DNA of 64,000 nt, from positions 124,001-188,000 of the forward strand of contig JAKJXP020000034.1 in assembly GCA_022225965.2 (NCBI GenBank), read 5' to 3'. This DNA comes from Diatrype stigma (taxonomy: Eukaryota > Ascomycota > Sordariomycetes > Xylariales > Diatrypaceae). Under the pieces are notes generated by a model. It did no database searches. It was given only the letters and a program-made list of their open reading frames with translations, and had not been told where the DNA came from. Shown piece by piece: positions 45,911-55,403 of the stretch. Both the position numbers and the translations under genes were made by a program. Every line of letters begins with the position of its first letter. The stretch's first letter is position 1.

Positions 45911-46404
45911 CGTAGCAGTGCTGTATTTAGGCGGCTCTTGAGGTAAAGCTTCTCGAGCGCCCCCCGATGTTCGGCCAAAGTTCCTTGTTCACCTTCCCCA
46001 TCCTTGGATGGCGAACCGCGGCAGAGCGGGAACAGGGAACAGATAAGGAAGAACCACATCCAGTCGTCCCTGGAGTGGTATAACTCCATCCTCCAACTAT
46101 CTACAGGTGTCAGGAGTCAGGACATCCAGTGTTTTCAGGCATGCCGGTACTTACATGATAGGACCGGGGTTCTCTTGCATCGGCAGCTAACATGGTGTCC
46201 CTATCTTTCGAAGCGACACTGATTGGACTGGAAATGGACTGGGGCGATCCGCAGCATCTCCGCAGCACGCCATCAGAGACTTGGATTCGGTTCATATACC
46301 TGGTGGCAATTGAAATATAACACGGTTCTCTCATTGTTCTCTGACTTGAGCGACATAACCTCTACAGTGCGCTTTTCGTGATCGTCTCTCCCATAACATT
46401 TGGC

Positions 46405-48390
46405 ATGTGGTCGCCGTTGATATTGGTTACCGGCTCATTGTTGGCCCCTGTCACCAGCGCTGCTGTCACAGGCCTGGTGGTAGAAAGCCGGGGACAGCAA
46501 ATACTTGGGGATGCCACCGAAAACAACAACTTCGAATGCAATCTGCCACCGGCATTAAGCCCGTCAAGCGATGGGCTTCCCAGCGCTCAAGACATCTTCT
46601 CAGGAGAAGATGCGCTGTTGAAACAGGTTGAGAGACACAGCACAATCGTCAAGATACCGTCCATCTCCTACGACGACAATGGAGACCCTGGTGAAGACCC
46701 CAGGTGGGACGTGTTCTACGAGTTGCACAAAGCCTTTGCATACTTGTATCCCCATGTGTAAGTAGTTGGATCTGATTGGATCCACGGGGTGTTGTTACCC
46801 GAACACGAGGACCGCGCCAGCTAATGAGGGGCTATAACAGCCATCACCGAATGACTCGCGAATGGGTGAACAGTATCGGGTTGGTGTACACAATTCAGGG
46901 CTCCGATCCCTCTCTAAAGCCGCTCTTGCTAGCAGCTCACCAAGACGTGGTGCCCGTCGCGGATGCGGCCACCTGGAAGTATCCGCCATTCTCGGCACAC
47001 TTTGACGGGCGATGGCTATGGGGACGAGGCTCTTCTGATGACAAGAACAGCTTGACCGCCTTGTTCTCAGCTCTGGAAACGTTGTTGGGGAATTCGGAGT
47101 GGGTGCCGAAACGGACCATTGTCCTTGCGCTCGGGTTCGATGAGGAGTCGTCTGGCCGTCGCGGAGCTGGTACGATCGGCCCATTCCTCGAAGAACGATA
47201 CGGGAAATATGGAATAGCGCTCCTGCTCGACGAAGGGGGTATGGGCCTGGAGCTACTCGGCAACGATACTCTGTGTAAGTTTTGCATTAAAGGGCTGATA
47301 TTGGACATTGAATGTAGTCTAATAACCTGGCTTAGATGCGCTTCCTGCTGTTACCGAAAAGGGTCACATCGACATATGGTTAGAGCTTCACGTGAACGGC
47401 GGCCATTCATCGATCCCATTTCCTCACACCGGGATTGGTATCGTGTCCGATATCGTGAACCAGCTCGAGTCCAATCCCTGGGAGCCCAAGCTGGTCCAGG
47501 GATCGCCAATCCACAACCATCTGGTCTGCCAGGCCAAATACTCCCCTGACGCTTCGCCAAAGATCACCGATCTTATTAACAGCGGTGATCTCAAGACCCT
47601 CACCCAGGAGCTGGTATCCATCGACCGTCCGACGCAGTACCGCATCCAGACGTCGCAATCCGCAGACTATTTCCAGGGTGGCGTCAAGATTAACGCGATG
47701 CCTGAGTACATCAAGCTGGGTGTGAACCATCGGGTGGCACCGCACAACTCAATCCAAGAGGCCAAGGCCAACTTCGTCAAGCAGATCCAGCCGTTTGTCA
47801 AGAAGTTCAGCTTGACCGTCAAGGCGTTCGAGGGTGAAGACCACAACCCAGAGGGCCTCGGGCTGTTGCTAGATGAAGGGGATGTTGTGCCGATGTACGA
47901 TGTCGACTATAACGGCACGCTCATCCTCAGCTCGAGCCAGGTGACGCTAAACGCGCCGGTCTCGCCGACCTCCGGTCCTGTCTGGGACCTATTTTCTGGG
48001 ACCATCCAGCATAGCTTCGCCTTCGACGGCGGGAGGGTCGTTCCAGTCGGCGAGCTGATGACCGGTAACACGGATACGCGTCATTACCTCAGTAAGTATC
48101 GCCCCGGTCGGACCCCATTCCATCTTGCCTACAAACATATCTAGTTTCTAGTTTTGCTCTATATGAGAATGAGTAAAAAGCTGATAGCCGGTGGCAAAGA
48201 TCTCGCGACGCATATCTATCGCTGGACCCCCACGCGCCAGGGCGGCAACGCGAACGCGCACACTATCGATGAACGCATCGACATGTACGCGCATATGGAA
48301 GCCCTGAGGTTCTACTACAACTTGATCAGGAACTTTGACGCTTCCGATGTCGCTCAGGTGGAGCGGCAGAGTGACATCGGTGACCTGTAG
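46405..48390 (+). CDS. M20 carboxypeptidase (vacuolar Cps1-like)
   Basis: Four exons (46405-46757, 46841-47274, 47336-48091, 48200-48390) give 577 residues. The N-terminus MWSPLILVTGSLLAPVTSA is a signal sequence or anchor. The di-zinc M20 metal ligands are visible: LLAAHQDVVPV, WLWGRGSSDDKNSLTA, ALGFDEESSGRRGAG and LLDEGG. The dimerisation domain starts GHIDIWLELHVNGGHSSIPF. The C-terminal part contains INAMPEYIKLGVNHRVAPHN and, across the last intron, TDTRHYL joining NLATHIYRW, close to the TRFYLNLT motif of yeast carboxypeptidase S. HTIDERIDMYAHME follows. The enzyme should release C-terminal residues from small peptides in the vacuole or outside the cell. The intron with a TGGCAAAG acceptor was chosen because it restores that motif. 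Confidence 0.92.
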
Positions 48391-50411
48391 TTCATCACGT
48401 AGCCGAGACTGATGGGCAACTTGCTAGGGAGGTTCGGGATGATATCCTGGTGTTGGTTATGAGGTTACATCGGCGAGACCGTGTAAGGTCATGCAACAGC
48501 CGCGTACAATTATGGCACACTTACTGACCACCTCCAAATAATCGTGGTGCATAGGTAATACGGCACAATTGGGATGTTTCCAACAATTCAGACTTATTCA
48601 GGTATCGAATACGACTTATGCAACCCAGTGAAGTTCGAGTTGAGAGAAGGGCTCCAGAGAACACAAGCAGAACAGAAAGGGTACTGCATATTCCTAGCAG
48701 CTTGGCAAGGAATGGGGTCATAAGCAGCTTGAAGTCGAACATAGCTTGGCCCCCAAATATAAATATAAGTGGTGCTCAAACCCGCTTTGGATCAGACCCT
48801 ATTTGAATCGATTTCGTTGCAATGCTGACATTGACAATGCCGGCGGTCGGTTTCAGTCATGCATTCTGCCTACCTAGGCAGGACCTTCCTAGGTGGTCGT
48901 CGGTCACCCCATACCTATGACCCCTATTTGGCTGTTGAGCCGCTAGTCAGCATCCAGCAATTGGCCAAAATTCCCGGTTATTATGTTGGTTCTCTATGCC
49001 AAGCGACGACAATATATGGCTGAGATTCAGTAGTTCCAACGTAATGCCACATAAGAGGATTTGTATATAATACTAACATTATTAAAAGAATAAAAAGAAA
49101 TTAACAGATAAAATAAAAAACAGGGATAGTGAATATATAATATGAGAAGGCTCGAGACTGGAACCCCCTTTTATGCCACTAGAAAGTGGTTGTGGCGTAT
49201 AAGACTTCCGATGGTGAGCAGCCCATTGGGGACAATCTCACCGAAAACATGGCTCCTGACGCTTCACGGTGGTTTTGACGGAGTCTTCTCCTGGAGTCCA
49301 TAAGAGTTCGTCGGCCACGGCGTAGTCAATGACTCAATCGATTCTCTTAGGATCCGTGATAACTGAATATATGCTTCGACAACTCCGGTTTCATGTAGTA
49401 GATACCTTGTTTCAGTTGTCGCGTTACGCCCATTTCTATGGATGGGTTTCCCACCGAACGTGAGACTGACCAGTCTTCTTGATCATGTACAGACAAGAGC
49501 GCATTAGGTATTTTTATACATGATCAAGATGATACGGCTTGGCGTCGTCGGGTAGTCTACCCTTATTTTTGGCCCCCATCTCCACCTAGTCCCATTATAA
49601 GCATCCTAGGCCATAACTTGATATTCCCCGAATCCTTCCAATTCCCCCCTTCTTCACTACGAGGTCAGCATTCACCCCAGTCTGCTGGTCTATACATTGT
49701 GCCACTTGTATTGTGGTGTGAGGTCGAGTATCACAATCATTTGTCCCGGAGCCAAGGCTCCTTACAACAACAGACATCTAGAATACGATATCAAAATTAT
49801 AGAGCTTTACCTGACTCACATTATATTGCAAGATATCCTGCAAGGTACTTGGTCGGCGTCTTCGAGTGTTCTGTAAAAGCATGTCTAGCCAATCCAAAGC
49901 CCAAAACTATTCGTGTACGGCAGCGCACAAGTACACGCGATAGATATATGGAGCGGCATCTTCCGTATCCATCACAATGCATTGGCTGACACCCCAGCAT
50001 GAGAGAGGGTGGGATTGGCGGATCGTAAGTATGAATCCCAGCCAACCCCTTTGAATCAAGTCTCATTAATTATCGAAAATAAATCAAGCCCGTACAGATG
50101 CAGTAGGTAAGCGAAGTTGCGTCCGGCGCGAGACTCAGCCCAACCAGAGGGGCCACGTCTATGGGTATTCTCCACTTCGCCTGTCTGTCCCTGGTCTTCA
50201 AGGGCTCTGGCGGCTAGGGCAAGATTGGGGTCGTTGGGCTGTGCTGACAGTAGAGGAGCTGCTCGTCAAATAGTTATGTATGCATGGAACCCGTTAGCAG
50301 CCCATGGCCAGGATTTCCACCTTTTGTCTCTGAACACGACATCTGTATGTCTCACTCGTCAACATCAACGCTGATCACCAGCGCGCTCATCAGCGAACTT
50401 TCCAAGGCAAG
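48391..50411. other. Gene-poor stretch (2.0 kb)
   Basis: No gene is recognised. An AT-rich patch lies around 49060-49140. A plus-strand frame at 49618-49989 is open for 123 codons but lacks domains and has unlikely composition. Confidence 0.5.
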
Positions 50412-51530
50412 ATGGGAGGAAGTACGAATCTCGGGCCGCTGACTACTAACCGGCCGTTGGCCGAGAGCTGCGAGGCGGAGTCCAACACCGTCTACAAAAT
50501 CCATACGACGCCGGAAGGCTATTATTGGCTACAGGGTGGCCCTTTAGAGACGTCTTGTTTTCCAAGCGGCTACGCCGCTGCCACCGAGCAGTACTACTCC
50601 CCGGCAAGCTGCCCCTCTGGATATACGCCAGCCTGCCAGAGCACGAACGCAATAGGTACCGTGACCGAGACGATCCAAACTTGCTGTGCAACGTAAGAAT
50701 TCCCTGGTTGATTCCCCTCTGAAGATTTATCAGCAGCCGCCGGTGCTGCCGGAAGTTGTCTATTGTCGAAACACTCTTATTCTAAATTTGAACCAACAGC
50801 CAGTACAGCTATGTATGCCAAGATACCATCAGTTACGAGTGGGAAAAGACACTCGGGTGCATATATCCCCAGTCAGCAACTATACAGACGACGTGGACCG
50901 TCGTAACCATCTCAGACGGAACCACTGCCACACGTGTGTCGGCGGGTCTCGAAGGGGGGGTGAACGCGTACAGCATTCAAGTGCGCTTCCAGGATAGTGA
51001 CTTCGCCACTACCCCATCGGTAACAATCGAGGTATGCAGCATTCTGATAGATATAACTAACGCATTTTGTTGTTTGATGATGTGGGACGATTCGAACTAA
51101 CATCAAATCATGGCAGGCCTCTACAAGCGCCTCTACTAGCATATCTGGATCATCACCGCAGAGCACCGGCGACAGTGACAGTGACAACAACAACAGCCAG
51201 GGCGTGGTCATAAGCACCGGAGCTACGGTCGGGATTGCCATCGGCGCTGTTGCGGGACTAGCGTTCATAATCGGAGCTATAACCCTCTTCGCACGGAGAC
51301 AACGACGGAACAAGAAGCCACTACAGAATACTCCTGACCATCCGCAAGAATTAGCGGTGGGAGATGTAAAACATATGGATAATTCCGAGTACCATCCCCT
51401 CCCCCCGGAGCTCTATTCGCAACCCTCGGAGCTTTATTCGCCACCACCTGCTGCTGAGATAGATGGCAGCCCTGCTATGTCGTGGAGACCAGATGATAGA
51501 CAACGAGAAGGGGTCGACCCCAGAACTTAA
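50412..51530 (+). CDS. Single-pass surface protein with Cys-rich ectodomain
   Basis: Three exons (50412-50692, 50800-51031, 51117-51530) give 308 residues. The ectodomain begins MGGSTNLGPLTTNRPLAESC and has paired cysteine motifs (SCFPSGYAAA, SCPSGYTPACQ, TIQTCCAT, YVCQ, LGCIYPQ). This matches a common fungal family of uncharacterised cell-surface proteins that begin LGPLTT and carry the CPSGY...C...TCC pattern. A Ser/Thr/Asp/Asn-rich stalk follows, then one transmembrane helix (ATVGIAIGAVAGLAFIIGAI) and a basic stop-transfer RRQRRNKK. The cytoplasmic tail contains two near-identical PPELYSQPSELYSPPP motifs and is Pro-rich. No signal peptide precedes the ectodomain, so an unseen upstream exon or a signal-anchor topology is possible. 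Function is unknown; a wall-sensing or adhesion role is speculation. Confidence 0.75.
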
Positions 51531-52929
51531 CAGGACGGGGATAGTACGTCGGCCAATATATGGGATGAATAATGCTAGCGGTTACCAATAACTTTGAGAA
51601 GTCCATGACGGCGAGGACAATACTGCATTAGCCAGTGGAGCGATATTTGATAGAAAGGTTTGGATTTGAAGATACCTACCCGCTATAGCCACATCGTGTT
51701 AACAGAAGGTTCCACAATAAACTAATCTCATGTTAATTTTTACTGCCCTTGGCAATGGAGAGTGTCGGAGGGCGTCTGTGTTGCAATGGATGCAAGCTTG
51801 TCGGATTATTGATGTCATGGCATGACAGGTACACCACCTGGCATTGTAAAGAAAATAGAGTAATTTATGGCCACTACAAGCTATGAAGGGCCACCCTTTA
51901 AGCACAAATACGACGATGTTGTCCACGTTCATAAGGCTGACCGAAATCACGAATAGGGTATGACCTGCTGTTCAGACCAATGAGCCCTGGAGAGGCGCTT
52001 CACCATGTAAGGCGGTTTCCCCTATTCATGTGCCAAGAATATAAGAGCATGCAGTTGAGATTGCCCGCCACCAACGTCATAGTACAGCATGATACATAGG
52101 AACATGTAGGTGACTCAGCCTTCAATCTAGGAAGGTCAACCTAGGCCGATTTTGTGCTCCTTCAAATCAGGAACTCCATCTGAAGTAGGAGTCTCATAAA
52201 GCGATAGAGGGGGGGAACCGAGCCTCCTGAGCTCAACAGGCCAAGGAACTAGCATCCGATTCGATACTGGCTCCCTATGTGTAATCAAGTGTCCCTACTC
52301 TCCAGAGCCCCTTGGCAGACCCAGAAGATGTTGGTAGGGGTAGTGGATTATATAAGATGTGAATGGAGGCGTACGAGCACGTTTAAGTCCCGGCGACAAG
52401 CAGCTAACCGAGGAGAGTTGTGGCTCTTCAAGTCCATAGGGCTGAAATTTGAAAGTTTAAGTTGAGATTAGGTGCTTCATTGCAGTGCCGCGGCCTGATC
52501 ACAAGGGCCTTTGGTCTAGTCTCAAAGGCTCTTCAGACAGTGGCTTGGTGGCGTTGAGGTCTCAGCCCCTTTCCCCAAAGGCTCCAGCCACGCAAAATAC
52601 TACCTGGTATAGTAAATGCTATCCCCAAAGAGATCGTGGGGGTCATCCTGTATGTGGTAAACCTATAAGTTAACCTAAATTCAACGTAAGGGTGCTTTGT
52701 GATACGTTGGACGCACGAAAATCCCACAATCTAGGCATCGGTTCAATACACACAAGTGCAACACAAAACGGACCCCTTTAATTATCAGGTTACAATCTCA
52801 CTCTGTCAGAGTCACTGTAGGTATGTCGCAATGGGGCCCATGAATGTCTAGGACTGAGGCATACGTCTGGTTTCGAACACAATAAGATAAATTCGGCGTC
52901 GCAACCTCACTATTTTCACTTACCGTTTG
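51531..52929. other. No gene recognised (1.4 kb)
   Basis: Normal-composition sequence with only short frames, ending in GTTTG directly against the 5' LTR of the 2.5-kb element. Confidence 0.5.
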
Positions 52930-53126
52930 TGTCGCGACCAGAATGGGTATATTTGGAGCTGCTCTAGTGCCTTGGCAGGGGCCCCCCCTGGGGGGGTCCA
53001 TTTGGGCCTATATAGAGGTCCGATCTCCCCCCATACCTTCCGACGCTCCCTTCTTTCCTTTCTTCCTTAGAGCTTTAGCAGAGTGTAGCAAATACGTTAA
53101 TAAAAGGGCTATTCAGAAACGCGACA
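52930..53126 (+). repeat. 5' LTR of the 2.47-kb element
   Basis: 197 bp, TGTCGCG...CGCGACA. It contains a GC-rich internal palindrome around CAGGGGCCCCCCCTG. Promoter-like TATATAG lies downstream of it. Confidence 0.95.
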
Positions 53127-53140
53127 GTTATGAGCCCGGG
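53127..53140 (+). promoter_or_regulatory. Primer-binding site for half tRNA-iMet
   Basis: GTTATGAGCCCGGG lies immediately after the 5' LTR. The first 11 bases complement the initiator tRNA-Met anticodon stem-loop, not the tRNA 3' end, as in Drosophila copia. Confidence 0.75.
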
Positions 53141-54234
53141 TTCGCTACGGACTCGGTGCTTCCTTGAGCCAATTTCCGCTGCGCGTTAGCCCTTTTTTTT
53201 CCCGCTCGCACTCCGCGCGTGAAAGGATTCTTTTCCCGCTCGAGCTTCCAACAACGCTTGCGCGGTTCCTTCCGCTGAGCTTGCGGGAACTTTTCCGCTA
53301 CGCTTTGCTTTTCTTCTAGAGCTGGCGGGCTCTAGTATTTCTAAGGGTTGCAGAAGGACGTGTTCCCTTTTGACCCTATACGGAACAAGTCACTACAATC
53401 CTCTGGGAAATCGATTACCCTAGAAATGTGTAGCTGCTCGTTTTATGAGCTCGTACGCCGCCTTTGTATGAGCGACCCTTATTCGGCTACTAGGAACACG
53501 TGGATTGATTCCTTCGTAATCCCAACAGAAACTGGTCTGGGCGAAGGAAGTCTGTTTGGGAGAAGACGACTGGTTCCGAATAAGGAAGACGAGCGCGGTG
53601 CTCGTAAGAATCATTGTTCCCAGTTCAGAGGAATAATGCGTTATACCTTTCCGCCTTCGATTTCGGGGGTGGGCGAGCTTCTTTTTGCCCTCCAGCCAGC
53701 TCGACGAGATCTCGCGCGGGCTTTGCAGACGTCGAGTTGGGGGGTAGGCTAGACCCTGAGTCCTACGTTCGGCTCGGGTCGGTTTTTCGGGCTTCCTTCC
53801 TTCCATTTTTGGATTGGAGGGGCCCAGCTTTCGCGCTGGCGTTTTTCCTCCTTCGGATAAAGGAGCGGCGATCCCTTCCGGCAGGTCCTTGCAGATCGCC
53901 GAGACCGGTGGGGGCGCCAGGGAAGCGCCAGGGGTTTCTGCTATACTTCCCCTTATATTGTGGAGCGGCGAAGCTGTATGCAGACGATCCTTTTCCTGAT
54001 TAGGGCGGCCTCCTTTGTATAGGCCCTTGACGGTGGGGTAGAGGTAGCCATAGCCACCTAGGGACTGGAGTTATGTGCCGCCTAGAGTAGTAAGTGCTGA
54101 GCGTGGCACTGCCGATGCCGAAGAGGGGCGCTGGACTCGGTCGCCCTGATCTTCTTTATACTAACAGCCTGCTCCTACCCTAAGGGATCCCTCGGCTAAG
54201 GGCCCTCGGGATCGGGGGTGGGTACGGTTAGGAA

Positions 54235-54441
54235 GCTCGGCTGGTGCCTGCCCACGTTCGGGGGTGCCAGCCCGGGCAACTCAAAGCTCGGCTGGTGCCT
54301 GCCCACGTTCGGGGGTGCCAGCCCGGGCAACTCAAAGCTCGGCTGGTGCCCGCCCGCGTTCGGGGGTGCCAGCCCGGGCATTGCTTTGGAGCTCGGCTGG
54401 CGCCCGCCCGCGTTCGGGGGTGCCAGCCCGGGCCGAAGTAT
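54235..54441 (+). repeat. 51-bp minisatellite inside the 2.47-kb element
   Basis: Four tandem units of the form GCTCGGCTGGTGCCTGCCCA...GCCCGGGCAACTCAAA, starting at 54235, 54286, 54337 and 54391 (last spacing 54 bp). A fifth diverged unit lies near 54515-54555. The unit is a multiple of three, so all frames look open; this is not coding. Confidence 0.9.
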
Positions 54442-55193
54442 GGGCCGGCTCCTTCCCTCCTTTGCTTCTTCCCTTTCCAGGGGAGTGACGTCTGGGGCCG
54501 GCCCGGACCAGGAAAAGCTCGGCCGGTGCCTGCCTACGCTCGGGGGTGCCGGTTAGGTCCAGCAAAGGAGCTCGGCTAGTGCCACGGGGTGCTCGGTCCG
54601 GACCGCTCCGGTCTAGGTTTATTGGGTGCTTTTCCCATATTGGAAGGGGCACGTTGTGAGCTGGTGTTGTATACGGGCCAGTATGGGACGCTGTATTGCC
54701 GCTCGGGGCACAACACTAGGGGAGTGCCAGGACCTTTTCCTTTTCGATCAGGGTGGTTTCTTTTGTGAGAGCCCAAAAGTGGATGGTTATTACTCCGGCT
54801 AGTTGGAGCCGTTGCGGGTGCGTTGTATCACCTGTAGGTTGATCGTCGTTTAAGTGAAGCGCGAGAGTTCCCTTACTGGAAGAGGAGTACGACAACCACC
54901 GTTACAAAAGCGGTTCGGAATGCCACCTATCGGTACGAAGGAGTGCCGTTAGTATAGCGTCGTCGGAAGCCGCTCGCAGAGAGCGCGCGGGAAGGGTACT
55001 ATAGGTGCCCAGGGTGACTCTAGGGGGCTGCTCTACTTATCCGTCCTGATCTTTCCATGTAACGTATAGTCTCCTTGCCGGTCACGATAGGTAATCTCTA
55101 TATACCACTTCCGGGGATCACGCCATTTCGTGATCTCCCTATGTATGTAGCCTTGCTCGCTTCTTTTTCTTCTTGTTAGGTTGGAAACCTCCT

Positions 55194-55206
55194 AAGAAGG
55201 GGGGTG
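55194..55206 (+). promoter_or_regulatory. Polypurine tract of the 2.47-kb element
   Basis: AAGAAGGGGGGTG directly before the 3' LTR. The same GGGGGGTG precedes the 3' LTR of the 403-bp element. Confidence 0.8.
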
Positions 55207-55403
55207 TGTCGCGACCAGAATGGGTATATTTGGAGCTGCTCTAGTGCCTTGGCAGGGGCCCCCCCTGGGGGGGTCCATTTGGGCCTATATAGAGGTCCGA
55301 TCTCCCCCCATACCTTCCGACGCTCCCTTCTTTCCTTTCTTCCTTAGAGCTTTAGCAGAGTGTAGCAAATACGTCAATAAAAGGGCTATTCAGAAACGCG
55401 ACA
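55207..55403 (+). repeat. 3' LTR of the 2.47-kb element
   Basis: 197 bp, identical to the 5' LTR except for one base, which points to recent insertion. Confidence 0.95.

Larger units (their letters stand above)
52930..55403 (+). mobile_element. Young non-autonomous LTR retroelement (TRIM/LARD-like, 2.47 kb)
   Basis: Two 197-bp direct LTRs (52930-53126, 55207-55403) differ at one position (T/C). LTRs start TGTCGCG and end CGCGACA, a perfect inverted terminus. Directly after the 5' LTR is GTTATGAGCCCGGG; its first 11 bases are complementary to the anticodon arm of initiator tRNA-Met (GGGCTCATAAC). The polypurine tract AAGAAGGGGGGTG abuts the 3' LTR. The 2.08-kb interior is GC-rich, shows no RIP and has no gag or pol domain, so the element depends on enzymes made elsewhere. 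It resembles the 403-bp element at 34139-34541 in termini, primer site and polypurine tract. Flanks are GTTTG (left) and ATTTT (right), so it lacks its own target duplication. Confidence 0.9.

Noticed and set aside
49618..49989. Plus-strand frame of 123 codons
   Set aside because: Composition unlike neighbouring genes and no recognisable motif.
53348..54003. Frames of about 130 codons in the interior of the 2.47-kb LTR element
   Set aside because: No gag, protease, integrase or RT motifs, several overlapping frames and skewed composition. Treated as non-coding.
54196..54652. Overlapping open frames and a CRISPR-like look in the 51-bp repeats
   Set aside because: The units are head-to-tail without unique spacers and all frames are open because 51 is divisible by three. 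It is a minisatellite in an LTR element.
34139..55403. Inversion by simple homologous crossover between the two LTR elements
   Set aside because: A crossover would give chimeric elements with one LTR of each type. Each element has two LTRs of its own type, so crossed integration fits better.
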